From contig NZ_JAEDAJ010000004.1 of assembly GCF_016623465.1 (NCBI RefSeq), forward strand, positions 124,001 to 188,000: 64,000 nucleotides of DNA. Reading direction: 5' to 3'. The number at the start of each line of letters is the position of its first letter. Position 1 is the stretch's first letter. The position numbers were made by a program, and so were the translations under genes. Positions 25,140-33,829 of this stretch are shown in pieces. The notes under the pieces are model-generated. The model did not search any database. It was not told the DNA's origin and saw nothing but the letters and a program-made list of their open reading frames with translations. This stretch comes from Brachybacterium halotolerans. GTDB taxonomy: Bacteria; Actinomycetota; Actinomycetes; Actinomycetales; Dermabacteraceae.

Positions 25140-25574
25140 TCACGCCCCGCGCGACTCCTCGTCGCCGACGACGCCCTTGCGGATCATGATGCAGCCGTAC
25201 TTGCGGACCTCGGCGGTGCGGATCACGGCGAACATCGAGGCCGCGCGCTCGTAGAACGCGAAGCGGTCGATCCACTCGAAGCGGTCCTCGCTGGGGGCGG
25301 CGATCGCCTCCTTGAGCTGCTTCTGGACCTCCTCGCCGGTCCCGGGCTCGGGGTTCATCAGCGTGGCCGAGGGTCCCGCGTACAGGTCCAGCGGCAGCAC
25401 GGTGCGGATCGCGCGCACGGCCTCGGGCGAGGTCACGGGCAGGTCGATCACCGGGGCGCCCGAGCGGTACGAGGGGTAGTGCGCGTCGGCGACCAGCAGG
25501 GTGTCGTCATGTCCCATGTGGTCGAGCAGGCGCAGCAGGTCGCCGCTGAGCAGGGGGTCGATTCCGGTGAGCAT
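25140..25574 (-). CDS. RbsD/FucU family sugar mutarotase
   Basis: 144 residues, full length. MLTGIDPLLSGDLLRLLDHMGHDD gives the catalytic His region (HMGHDD). ADAHYPSY and the C-terminal RTAEVRKYGCIMIRKGVV (Tyr and Lys) are typical of FucU, which interconverts sugar anomers. Monocistronic here, with GGAAGGA before the ATG. No ribose or fucose operon adjoins it. Confidence 0.88.
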   Translation of the reverse strand: MLTGIDPLLSGDLLRLLDHMGHDDTLLVADAHYPSYRSGAPVIDLPVTSPEAVRAIRTVLPLDLYAGPSATLMNPEPGTGEEVQKQLKEAIAAPSEDRFEWIDRFAFYERAASMFAVIRTAEVRKYGCIMIRKGVVGDEESRGA

Positions 25575-25617
25575 CGTCGCGTCCTTCCGTGGGTGGAGCC
25601 TCGAGCGTAGCGGCCCC

Positions 25618-27297
25618 TCAGCCGTCGATCACGTCGGTGATCGTCTTCGCGTCCGACGTGATGTCGTCGCTGCTGACCAGGTCGCTCGCATCGCTCTTCA
25701 GCAGGGCCGACAGCGTCTTCACCCGCTTGGTCGCGTCACCGGAGGTAAAGACGGCCTTCTTCACCGATGCGAGCGTCGAGTCGTAGAGATCGGAGAAGGT
25801 GTCGTCGTCCATGAAGCGCTCGGCGAGGGTGTTCCCGCCCATGCCTCCGCCGCCGCCCTTGCCGCCGCCGTCGGGCATCTCGCCACCCTCGGGCATCTGG
25901 CCACCGCCGGGCATCTGGCCGCCGGTCGGGGGGTCGCCGCCCCCGTCGCTCACCGCACTGTCGCTCGCCGCATCGTTCCCGCCGCCGTCACTCGCCTGCG
26001 CGCCGCCGCCGGGAGCGCCGCCCCCGCCGCCCATCCCCATGCCGCCGAAGGAGAGGTTCTGGTCCCAGGCGACCACCGACCACTTCTTCGAGGAGGGGTC
26101 GTAGTGGAGGTAGGAGTTGTTGCCCGGGCCGTCGATGTCGTCGGTGTTCTGGACGAGCTCCTGCACGGCGAGGTAGGTCGCGAAGCCGTCCACGTCGAAC
26201 CTGTCGTCCAGGCCGGAGGCGAAGTCGTCGTCCTCGGAGTCGTTGACGAACTTCAGGAAACTGCCGAGAGCCGCGAAGACGTCGTCCTCCTCGAGGTCGT
26301 CGGCCACGAACTTCGCGTCGAAGGCATCGGCGTAGTCGTCGGCCGTGTCCCCGCGGTATGAGTAGTCGCCGTTCGAATCGGCCTTGAGGGTCGCGCCGGT
26401 GCCGTCGAAGGCGTCGTCGTTCCACTGGTCGTCGTCCGGGACGTCGAGCACCAGGCGCAGCTGCGCATCGGCCCCGTTCGCGCTGAACCTGGTGTAGGCG
26501 TACTTCTCGGCGGGAACACCGGCGAGCGCGAGCACGTCGAGCGCGACCGCCTCGTTCATCGAGGTCTCCGTGTTGTTCCCACGCACCACGAAGCGGCTGC
26601 GGCCGCTGTAGCTCTGGCCGTCGGTGTACTTGTCCAGGCGGATCATCCAGGGCAGGCCCGTGGGGTCGTCCTTGGAGATGGAGCCGTCGCCCTCGTCGTT
26701 GCCGCCGCCGGGGAACCCGCCGCCCGCCGCGCCGCCGGCGTCGGAGGCCCCGCTCGCATCGGAGGCACCGCCGCCGTCCGAGGCTGCGGCCGAGGTGTCG
26801 GTGTCGGAGGTCGGGTCGTCCCCGCCGCCGTCGGACGCCGAGGCGTCGCCGCCCCCGTCGGACGCGACGGCCCCGCCGGGCCCTCCGCCCTGCCCGCCGG
26901 CGAGGCTGCGCAGGCTGGAGTTGCCCTTGAGCTTCATGCCGGCCTTCTTGAAGACCTTGCCGTCGATCTCGACGTCGGCCTCGATCCAGTTCTTGTCCTG
27001 GCTGGAGACGTAGGCCTCGATCATCTCGTCGTAGTCGTCCTCGTCGAAGACGACGGACAGCGTGTGGATGCTCTTCTCGTCCCAGAAGTCGCCGTCGACC
27101 ACGCCGCTGACGGTCTCGCCGTCGAGCGTGGCGGAATCACCCGACGAGGAGGACGACCCCTTGCAGCCGGCGGCGAGGAGCGCGATGCCGCCGATCCCGC
27201 CGGCGGCGAGCAGACCTCGCCGGGTGGGCGAGCCCAGCGACGCGGTGAGGGACGAGGCGGAGGTCGTGGTCGAGGTGCTGGTGCGCTGTGAAGACAT
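25618..27297 (-). CDS. CotH-kinase-like lipoprotein
   Basis: 559 residues. Tat-like signal SPTRRGLLAAGG and lipobox LLAAGC (Cys45). A CotH domain follows: LSVVFDEDDYDEMIEAY, IDGKVFKKAGMKLKGNSS, LPWMIRLDKY, RFVVRGNNTETSMNEAVALD and KKWSVVAWDQNLSF, matching the atypical protein-kinase fold of spore-coat CotH. Two low-complexity blocks (ASDGGGD-type and GGQMPGGGQMPEGG-type) interrupt the domain. Probably cell-surface. The ATG follows TAGCGT by 7 nt (leaderless candidate). Confidence 0.82.
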   Translation of the reverse strand: MSSQRTSTSTTTSASSLTASLGSPTRRGLLAAGGIGGIALLAAGCKGSSSSSGDSATLDGETVSGVVDGDFWDEKSIHTLSVVFDEDDYDEMIEAYVSSQDKNWIEADVEIDGKVFKKAGMKLKGNSSLRSLAGGQGGGPGGAVASDGGGDASASDGGGDDPTSDTDTSAAASDGGGASDASGASDAGGAAGGGFPGGGNDEGDGSISKDDPTGLPWMIRLDKYTDGQSYSGRSRFVVRGNNTETSMNEAVALDVLALAGVPAEKYAYTRFSANGADAQLRLVLDVPDDDQWNDDAFDGTGATLKADSNGDYSYRGDTADDYADAFDAKFVADDLEEDDVFAALGSFLKFVNDSEDDDFASGLDDRFDVDGFATYLAVQELVQNTDDIDGPGNNSYLHYDPSSKKWSVVAWDQNLSFGGMGMGGGGGAPGGGAQASDGGGNDAASDSAVSDGGGDPPTGGQMPGGGQMPEGGEMPDGGGKGGGGGMGGNTLAERFMDDDTFSDLYDSTLASVKKAVFTSGDATKRVKTLSALLKSDASDLVSSDDITSDAKTITDVIDG

Positions 27298-27434
27298 GCC
27301 CAGGACGCTACGGACGCCCCTTAGCCCTCCCGCATGGCCGCGCTGTGCATCGCCTGTGCCTCCGAGTCCGTCTCCCGCGACCCGCCCGCGCGCGATCACC
27401 CGCCCCGAGGGGCGGTCGACGGGCGCTCACCCGC

Positions 27435-28391
27435 TCACCCCAGGACGCGCACGGCGTCGACCACGAGCCGCCAGAACCCCGGCGCATCGAGCTCGGTCGC
27501 GATCTGCGTGCGGCAGTCCTCGGCGTCCGTCCCGGGCCGCAGGTCGGCGACGGTCATGCCACGGGTGAGATCGCCGCGGGTCTCGACGCGCAGCGGCGCG
27601 CGGCGCGTGCGCACCACGTCGGGGTCGATGAGGTAGGCGATCGTGCACGGATCGTGCACAGGCGGGTCGTCAAAGCCCTGGTTCTCCTGGTAGGCGCGGC
27701 GGAAGAACCCCATCAGCCCCAGGAAGAACTCGGCGAGGTCCGTGCCCAGGGCCGAGATCTCCTGCTCGACCTCGGCGGTGGCGAGGGCCTGGTGGGTCAG
27801 GTCGAGGCCGACCATGGTGAGCTCCCAGCCCGCGTCGACGACGATCGCGGCGGCCTCGGGATCGGCCCAGATGTTGAACTCGGCCACCGGGGTCATGTTC
27901 CCCTCGTGGTACCCGCCGCCCATGATCACGACCTCGCGCACGCGCTCGACGATCGCGGGCTCGAGCCGAGCGGCGAGCGCGAGATTGGTGAGCGGTCCGG
28001 TGCCGACGAGGGTGATCTCCCCGGGCTCGGCCGCCATCACGGTCTCGACGATGAACTCGACGGCGCGCTGCGCGGCGACGGGCACCGTGGGCGCGGGCAG
28101 CTCGACCCCGTCCAGACCGCTCTCGCCGTGGATGTCACCGGCGACATGGACCTCGCGCAGCAGAGGCCGAGCGCTCCCCCGGTGCACCGGCACGTCCTGG
28201 CGCCGGCACACCTCGAGCACGCTCTGGGCGTTGCGCGTGATCTTGTCGACCGTCTGGTTCCCGCCGACGGTGGTGACGCCCAGCAGCTCGACCGCCGAGG
28301 AGCCGAGCGCGAGCATGATCGCGACGGCGTCGTCGTGCCCGGGGTCGCAGTCCAGGATGATCCTGCGGGGGTGGTCGGTGTGCTCGGTCAT
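27435..28391 (-). CDS. Inosine-uridine-preferring nucleoside hydrolase family protein
   Basis: 318 residues. IILDCDPGHDDAVAIMLAL is the Ca-binding DxDPGxDD motif. GVTTVGGNQTVDKITRN and IMGGGYHEGNMTPVAEFNIWADPEAA are canonical. It splits ribonucleosides into base and ribose. GGAGCG precedes the ATG. Single gene, divergent from the epimerase. Confidence 0.92.
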   Translation of the reverse strand: MTEHTDHPRRIILDCDPGHDDAVAIMLALGSSAVELLGVTTVGGNQTVDKITRNAQSVLEVCRRQDVPVHRGSARPLLREVHVAGDIHGESGLDGVELPAPTVPVAAQRAVEFIVETVMAAEPGEITLVGTGPLTNLALAARLEPAIVERVREVVIMGGGYHEGNMTPVAEFNIWADPEAAAIVVDAGWELTMVGLDLTHQALATAEVEQEISALGTDLAEFFLGLMGFFRRAYQENQGFDDPPVHDPCTIAYLIDPDVVRTRRAPLRVETRGDLTRGMTVADLRPGTDAEDCRTQIATELDAPGFWRLVVDAVRVLG

Positions 28392-28692
28392 GGTGCGCTC
28401 CGCTCCGTCGTCGATGGCCCGTCGTCGATGCTCCGGGCGAATCGGATCGTGTCGGCCCGCCCGGATGCGTCAGAGCCCGTGCCATTCTCCGGCCTCTCGA
28501 ACGCAGAGGTGGTCTCAGGCGGTGATGACCGTGGGTGATCTCGGGCGGCGCCGGCCGACGGCGAATCGTCGTTCGACCCTCGACGCTGAATGTCAACACT
28601 GCTTACACTGGGGGCCGTCGACCTCGGGCCGCGCCCGCGCACCGCGGGGAACGGGCCTATGAGGCCGGACCACGACCGGAAGGGGCCACCTG
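28392..28692. other. Divergent intergenic region with plus-strand promoter
   Basis: About 300 bp without a gene. TCGACG (28580-28585), 18 bp, TACACT (28604-28609) make a plausible promoter for the epimerase operon, with a leader of about 77 nt. No clear hairpin or operator. Confidence 0.45.
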
Positions 28693-29664
28693 GTGCAGAC
28701 GATCCTCGGAGCGAGCGGACAGATCGGCACGGAGCTCGCCCGCGCGCTCCACGACGACTTCACGACGGACCTGCGCCTGGTCAGCAGGCATCCGAAGCCG
28801 CTCCACGAGACCGACTCGACCCTCGCCGCCGATCTTCTGGACGCCGAGCAGACCGACCGCGCCGTCGCCGGCAGCGAGATCGCCTATTTCACGGCCGGTC
28901 TGCCACCGGACGGGAAGGTGTGGGCGGAGCAGCTGCCGCTGATGATGCGCCACGTCATCGATGCGTGCGCCGCCCACGGCACGAAGCTCGTCTTCTTCGA
29001 CAACACGTACATGTACCCCAAGACCTCGACCCCGCAGACCGAGGAGACGCCGTTCCGGCCCGTCGGCCGCAAGGCGGTGGTCCGCGCGAGGATCGCCGAC
29101 ATGCTGCTCGAGGCCATCGACCAGGAGAGGGTCGAGGGCGTCATCTGCCGCGCCCCCGAGTTCTACGGCCCCGGCAGGACCCAGTCCTTCACGACGTCCC
29201 TGGTCTTCGACCGGATCGCGAAGGGCACGACGCCGCGCGCGCCGCTGACCGACGACACCCTGCGCACCCTCATCTGGACGCCCGACGCGAGCCGCGGCAT
29301 GGCCCTGATCGGGAACACGCCCTCGGCCTTCGGGCGCACCTGGCACCTGCCCGTCGACCCCGCGCCGCTGACCTACCGCACCCTCATCGCGGACCTCAGC
29401 GCGAAGGCCTGGGGCCGCGACATCGACCATGCGGTGATGCCGGCCTGGCAGTTCCGCCTCGCCGGCCTCGTCTCGAAGCCCGTGCGGGAGATCTGGGAGC
29501 TGCTCCCCCGCTACGCGGTGAACAACATCTTCCTGTCCGACGCGTTCCGCAGCGCCTTCCCCGACTTCCGCACCACCACCTACGCCGAGGGCGTGCAGAT
29601 CCTCGCCGATGTCACCAGATCCGCCCCCAGCCCCAGCTCATCGACCTCCGAGAGGACTTCCTGA
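28693..29664 (+). CDS. NAD-dependent epimerase/dehydratase family protein
   Basis: 323 residues of the extended SDR fold. The N-terminal QTILGASGQIGTELARAL is a GxxGxxG nucleotide loop variant; FFDNTYMYPK and RAPEFYGPGRTQSF follow. The usual YxxxK appears altered. GTG 28693 has GGAAGGGG about 8 nt upstream. The stop overlaps the next ATG (TGATG), so the two genes form an operon. Substrate unknown. Confidence 0.82.
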   Translation: MQTILGASGQIGTELARALHDDFTTDLRLVSRHPKPLHETDSTLAADLLDAEQTDRAVAGSEIAYFTAGLPPDGKVWAEQLPLMMRHVIDACAAHGTKLVFFDNTYMYPKTSTPQTEETPFRPVGRKAVVRARIADMLLEAIDQERVEGVICRAPEFYGPGRTQSFTTSLVFDRIAKGTTPRAPLTDDTLRTLIWTPDASRGMALIGNTPSAFGRTWHLPVDPAPLTYRTLIADLSAKAWGRDIDHAVMPAWQFRLAGLVSKPVREIWELLPRYAVNNIFLSDAFRSAFPDFRTTTYAEGVQILADVTRSAPSPSSSTSERTS

Positions 29665-30362
29665 TGACCTCCGTTCTCATGGTGCTCTCCGGCGCCGACC
29701 ACTGGACCCTGCGCGACGGCACCGAGCACCCGACGGGGGTGTGGGCGGAGGAGTTCGCCGTCCCCTACGAGACCTTCCGGGAACAGGGCTTCGACGTCAC
29801 CGTCGCGACGCCCGACGCGAGAGTTCCGACGATCGACCGGCTCAGCCTGGGCATCTCCGGCGGGATGCCGTGGACCATGAAGAGGATCGCGCAGAAGATC
29901 GAGACCCTCCGCCCCGTCCTGGACGCGCCCGCGAACCTCTACGAGGTCGATCCCGACGCCTTCGACCTGCTGTTCTACTCGGGCGGGCACGGCCCGATGG
30001 AGGACCTCGCGCACGACGCGGCCGACGGCCGGATCCTCACACGCCGCCTCGCGCAGAACCGCCCGCTCGCGCTGCTCTGCCATGCCCCCGCCGCGATGCT
30101 CGCCGCGAAGGGCGAGGACGGCTCGTGGCCGTTCGCGGGCCGTCGCCTCACTGCCCTCTCGAACACGGAGGAGCGTCTGAACCCCTTCGCCTGGAAGGCG
30201 ACCTGGTGGCTCGAGACCCGGCTGAAGGAGAAGGGCGCCGATTACTCGGCGGGGCTGCCCCTTCGTCCCCACGTGGTGGAGGACCGCAGCCTGCTGACCG
30301 GCCAGAACCCGCAGAGCTCGCAGCGCCTGGCCGAGCGCTGCATCGAGATGCTCGGCCGCTGA
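29664..30362 (+). CDS. DJ-1/PfpI family protein (type 1 glutamine amidotransferase-like)
   Basis: 232 residues. VLMVLSGADHWTLRDG, GFDVTVATPDAR, LLFYSGGHGPMEDLA and PLALLCHAPAAMLAA. The nucleophile Cys sits in LLCHAP, with the following His, as in Hsp31/HchA-like glyoxalases/deglycases. Cotranslated with the upstream epimerase-like gene. Probably stress or aldehyde detoxification. Confidence 0.85.
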   Translation: MTSVLMVLSGADHWTLRDGTEHPTGVWAEEFAVPYETFREQGFDVTVATPDARVPTIDRLSLGISGGMPWTMKRIAQKIETLRPVLDAPANLYEVDPDAFDLLFYSGGHGPMEDLAHDAADGRILTRRLAQNRPLALLCHAPAAMLAAKGEDGSWPFAGRRLTALSNTEERLNPFAWKATWWLETRLKEKGADYSAGLPLRPHVVEDRSLLTGQNPQSSQRLAERCIEMLGR

Positions 30363-30410
30363 GCCGACCGACGACCGACGACCGACGACCGACGACCGAC
30401 GACGCACGAT
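30363..30410 (+). repeat. 7-bp tandem repeat (ACGACCG)
   Basis: About five units of ACGACCG between the DJ-1 gene stop and the esterase start. A 7-bp period in non-coding DNA can expand or contract by slippage. No open frame uses it. Confidence 0.7.
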
Positions 30411-30438
30411 CCACGACGCACACCACAGAGGAGACACG

Positions 30439-31413
30439 ATGTCGAACCTTCCCGATCCGATCACTCCCGTCCTCGAGCCCGAGGCGGCGCAGCTGAGCGC
30501 GGACACGGATCCCCACCCGCGCATCTACGAGGTCCCGCCGGAGCAGGGGCGCGCGATCCTCGCCGACCTGCAGAGCGGCGAGGGCGTCGAGCGGCCCGAC
30601 GTCGAGGAGGAGTGGGTCGAGGTCGATGCCGGGCAGTGGGGCACGGTCCGCACCCGGATCATCCGCCCCGCCGGGGCCACGGGCGATCTGCCCGTGCTGT
30701 TCTACATCCACGGCGCGGGCTGGGTGTTCGGCGACGAGCACACCCACGACCGCCTGTTCCGCGAGCTCGTCGTGGGTGCGAACGCCGTGGGCGTCTTCCC
30801 CGTCTACGACCGGGCGCCCGAGGCGAAGTACCCCACGCAGGTCGAGCAGAACTATGCCGTGGGCCAGTGGGTCCTCGCGCACGGCGGCGAGCACGGCATG
30901 GACACCTCGCGGATCGCCGTGACCGGTGAGTCCGTGGGCGGATGCATGTCCACCGTGTTCGCGCTGATGAACGCCGAGCGCGGCGGCATCGACCTGAGGG
31001 CCCAGTGCCTGCTCTACCCGGTCACGGACGCCGACTTCGACACCCCTTCGTACCTGCAGTTCGCCGAGGGCTACTACCTCACCCGCGAGGGCATGCAGTG
31101 GTTCTGGGACCAGTACACGACCGACCCCGCCCAGCGCGCCGAGAAGTTCGCCGCGCCCCTGCAGGCGCCGAGTGAGGACCTCGCCCGCCTGCCCCGCACG
31201 CTCGTCATCACCGATGAGGCCGACGTGCTGCGCGATGAGGGCGAGAAGTACGCGAACCGTCTGCGCGAGGCCGGCGTCGACGTCACCTCGGTGCGCGTGG
31301 CCGGCATGGTCCACGACTTCCTGCTCCTGGACAGCCTGCGCGACACCAGGGCGGCGAACGTGGCCCGGGGCCTCGCGATCGACTTCCTGCGCGACGCGCT
31401 CGCGGAGTCCTGA
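30439..31413 (+). CDS. Alpha/beta hydrolase, HSL-type esterase
   Basis: 324 residues. The oxyanion block is YIHGAGWVFGDEHTHDR (HGAGW instead of HGGG). The nucleophile elbow GESVGGCM (GxSxG) follows, then late acid and base residues TDEADVLRDEGE and GMVHDF. GAGGAGACACG precedes the ATG. Acts on short acyl esters. The TetR gene just downstream on the other strand may control it. Confidence 0.88.
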   Translation: MSNLPDPITPVLEPEAAQLSADTDPHPRIYEVPPEQGRAILADLQSGEGVERPDVEEEWVEVDAGQWGTVRTRIIRPAGATGDLPVLFYIHGAGWVFGDEHTHDRLFRELVVGANAVGVFPVYDRAPEAKYPTQVEQNYAVGQWVLAHGGEHGMDTSRIAVTGESVGGCMSTVFALMNAERGGIDLRAQCLLYPVTDADFDTPSYLQFAEGYYLTREGMQWFWDQYTTDPAQRAEKFAAPLQAPSEDLARLPRTLVITDEADVLRDEGEKYANRLREAGVDVTSVRVAGMVHDFLLLDSLRDTRAANVARGLAIDFLRDALAES

Positions 31414-31438
31414 GAGCGGGCCGACCCGGCTCGCCTGA

Positions 31439-32035
31439 TCAGCGGGTGCGCACGCCGACGGTCGCCGCGACCGTCGTGCGCACCCGCTCGGCGATCTCCT
31501 CGTCCGTCGCGGGGATCAGGTTGCCGTACAGGTACAGGCAGGCCATGCCGTGGACGAGCGACCAGAGCCCCGTCGTCACCGGGGCCGGGTCGTCCACGTG
31601 GAAGACCCTCTGCACGGCCGCGTCGAGATGCGCGTGGATCTGCTCGGTGATCCGACGTCGGGCGGGCTCGGTGCGCCCGCCCTCCCCCAGGAACATGACG
31701 CGGAAGAGACCCGGTCGACCGAGCGCGAAGCGGACGTAGGCGACGGCGCCGTCGGCCAGCTGCGAGGCGTCCTCCGGGCGGGGGTGCTCGGCGGTCAGCG
31801 CCGCCATCAGGTCCTCGAAGCCGACGGCCGAGACCGCGTCGAGCAGCGCTCGCCGATCCGGGAAGTGCCGGTACGGGGCGGCGCTCGAGACTCCCGCCTC
31901 GCGGGCGACGGCGCGCAGCGAGAGGTGGGTGTCGCCGTCGGCGTCGAGCATCGCGATCGCCGTGCGCACGAGCGTGGCCGGCAGATCACCGTGGTGGTAC
32001 CTGGGCTGATGCTGCGCTGCCGAACCTTCACTCAC
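31439..32035 (-). CDS. TetR-family transcriptional regulator
   Basis: 198 residues. HTH: LRAVAREAGVSSAAPYRHFPD then RRALLDAVSAVGF; the C-terminal region GLWSLVHGMACLYLYGNL is of the TetR_C WHG type. GTG 32035 follows TACCCT by 6 nt, the leaderless pattern, and is preferred over the longer ORF. Convergent with the esterase. Confidence 0.88.
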   Translation of the reverse strand: MSEGSAAQHQPRYHHGDLPATLVRTAIAMLDADGDTHLSLRAVAREAGVSSAAPYRHFPDRRALLDAVSAVGFEDLMAALTAEHPRPEDASQLADGAVAYVRFALGRPGLFRVMFLGEGGRTEPARRRITEQIHAHLDAAVQRVFHVDDPAPVTTGLWSLVHGMACLYLYGNLIPATDEEIAERVRTTVAATVGVRTR

Positions 32036-32090
32036 GGCTGGAGGGTACCAAGGGCCGCGCGTTGGGAGCCCGAGAGGGCGTCCGATCGAC

Positions 32091-33104
32091 TCACCATGAA
32101 CCGCGCGAGGCCGCCGCGTGGAAGTCGGCGCGCACGCGCTCGAAGCCACGGGGCTCGCGCGTCGGGTGCACGCGATTGGTCAGCAGACAGAACCAGCGGT
32201 CCCGGCTCGCGTCGATCACCAGGCTGGTGCCCGTGAAGCCGGTGTGGCCGTACGCGCTCTCGTCGAACGTGCCATCGAGGAAGCTGCAGCGCTCGCGCGG
32301 CCACCACCCCAGAGGGCGACCATCCCTCCGCCCGGTCATCGCGTCCTGCAGCGCGGGCTCGAGCAGACTCCCCCGCAGCAGGGCCGCGCCGAGCCTCCCC
32401 AGGTCCTCGGCCGTGCCGAACAGGCCGGCGTGGCCGGCGACGCCGCCCAGCACCTCTGCGTTCTCGTCGTGCACCGTCCCGCGCACGAGCCGTCCGCGCC
32501 ATGGGCAGGCTTCGGTGGCGACGGCGTCGCCCCGATCCACCGGGCCGTAGCGGGTGTCACGCATCCCGAGCGGCCCCGTGATCTCGCGATGCACCAGATC
32601 GTCCAGTCCCGTTCCGCCCACTCGCTCCGCGACGAGTCCCAGGGCGATGAAACCCATCGAGGAATAGCACCACTGTCCCGGAGCCGTGAACTCCAGATGC
32701 GCGAGGGCGTGCAGCAGCGACTCCCGGTCGCCGTGCTCGCGGAACAGAGGGGTCGGTCCCGGTGCTCCTGAAGCATGCGTGAGAAGCGACCGGAGACCGG
32801 CGTGCGCCATCGGCCCGTCCGACCAGTCCAGGAGCACCTCGCCCACGGTCGTATCCAGGGCGACGAGACCGCGGTCCACCAGTCGCAGCAGGGTGAGTCC
32901 CACGATCGGCTTGGTCACCGACGCGAGGTCGAACAGGCTGTGCGGGCCGATCCCGTCGTCGTCGCACTCGCTCGGCGTTCCGAGAACGCCGCTGCCGAGC
33001 GTTCCGGTCGACGAGCCGACGGCCCAGGAGGCGGCGCTGAACTGCCCCTCGGAGCGAGCGCTGTCGAGGAGAGAAATCAGCTCCTCGGCGGTGTCAGCCG
33101 GCAT
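32091..33104 (-). CDS. Serine hydrolase, class C beta-lactamase/PBP-like
   Basis: 337 residues. SVTK tetrad (LASVTKPIVG, the SxxK motif), YSS (QWCYSSMGF, standing in for YxN), and GHTGFTGTSLVID (HTG box in place of KTG) define the family. No signal peptide, so the substrate is probably met in the cytoplasm. The ATG lies 11 bp inside the 3' end of the IclR gene, so cotranscribed. Possible role: hydrolysis of an amide or ester in the compound handled by the neighbouring importer. Confidence 0.85.
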   Translation of the reverse strand: MPADTAEELISLLDSARSEGQFSAASWAVGSSTGTLGSGVLGTPSECDDDGIGPHSLFDLASVTKPIVGLTLLRLVDRGLVALDTTVGEVLLDWSDGPMAHAGLRSLLTHASGAPGPTPLFREHGDRESLLHALAHLEFTAPGQWCYSSMGFIALGLVAERVGGTGLDDLVHREITGPLGMRDTRYGPVDRGDAVATEACPWRGRLVRGTVHDENAEVLGGVAGHAGLFGTAEDLGRLGAALLRGSLLEPALQDAMTGRRDGRPLGWWPRERCSFLDGTFDESAYGHTGFTGTSLVIDASRDRWFCLLTNRVHPTREPRGFERVRADFHAAASRGSW

Positions 33105-33741
33105 CGCGAGCCCGCGATCCGAGGTCCCGCAGCGTCCCCGCGTGAGCGGCCAGGAGGTCGGAGGCGCTCGCGCTCTGAGGACGCATGAACGCGAGACCCA
33201 CGAGCGCGAGCCGCTCCTGTCCCGGCTCGTCGATGGGAGCGCTGAGCATCCACAGCGAGCGGGACGGGTACTCGTCCACCGGATCGGCCTGCTGCCGCCC
33301 GCCGCCCCCGTCGGCCCAGATCCGATGTGCAGGGAGCTCCTCGCCCACATGGACGTCGAGCGGGATGTTCTGGGGATTCTCGAGATCCAGGACCACGGCC
33401 CGTTCGTCGATGACGCTGACGCGCAGCGCGACGTGTCCTGTGGCGCGGGCGAGAGCGCCGAGCGATTCCCGGATCACGCCTCCCATCCGGTCGCCGCGCA
33501 CCACGGCAGCCGCGAGGCCTTGCAGTCGCGGGCCCGCCGCGTACATGCCGCGCCGCGGAGAACGCACGTATCCCTGGGTGCTCAGGTCCAGCAGCAGCCG
33601 TCGGCACGTCGACTTGCTCGTGCCGCTCGCGGCCGTCAGCGCAGCGAGACTCATCGGTTCTTCGGCGGCGCCCACGGCGCGCAGGAGCGCCATCACCTTG
33701 TCCGCGACGGACCGCGCCGCTTCGTTGACCTCATGACCCAT
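33094..33741 (-). CDS. IclR-family transcriptional regulator
   Basis: 215 residues. Winged HTH (PMSLAALTAASGTSKSTCRR) and an effector domain with SLGALARATGHVALRVSVID. ATG 33741 follows TACCAT by 7 nt (leaderless candidate). It is divergent from the ABC importer, and two palindromes lie in between, so it very likely controls the importer operon and its own. The effector domain is somewhat shorter than the family norm of about 250. Confidence 0.87.
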   Translation of the reverse strand: MGHEVNEAARSVADKVMALLRAVGAAEEPMSLAALTAASGTSKSTCRRLLLDLSTQGYVRSPRRGMYAAGPRLQGLAAAVVRGDRMGGVIRESLGALARATGHVALRVSVIDERAVVLDLENPQNIPLDVHVGEELPAHRIWADGGGGRQQADPVDEYPSRSLWMLSAPIDEPGQERLALVGLAFMRPQSASASDLLAAHAGTLRDLGSRARDAG

Positions 33742-33767
33742 GACAACTATGGTAATCGACATTCGTG

Positions 33768-33778
33768 CCACTGAGTGG
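33768..33778. promoter_or_regulatory. Candidate IclR operator 1
   Basis: CCACT-G-AGTGG perfect inverted repeat in the IclR/importer gap, with centre 26 bp from the second site. Confidence 0.5.
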
Positions 33779-33793
33779 AACACCCGCACCGTT

Positions 33794-33804
33794 GAATGGC
33801 ATTC
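33794..33804. promoter_or_regulatory. Candidate IclR operator 2
   Basis: GAATG-G-CATTC perfect inverted repeat, 26 bp before the substrate-binding protein ATG. Confidence 0.5.
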
Positions 33805-33829
33805 CTCATCGAGGAAGGATCTGCGAGCC

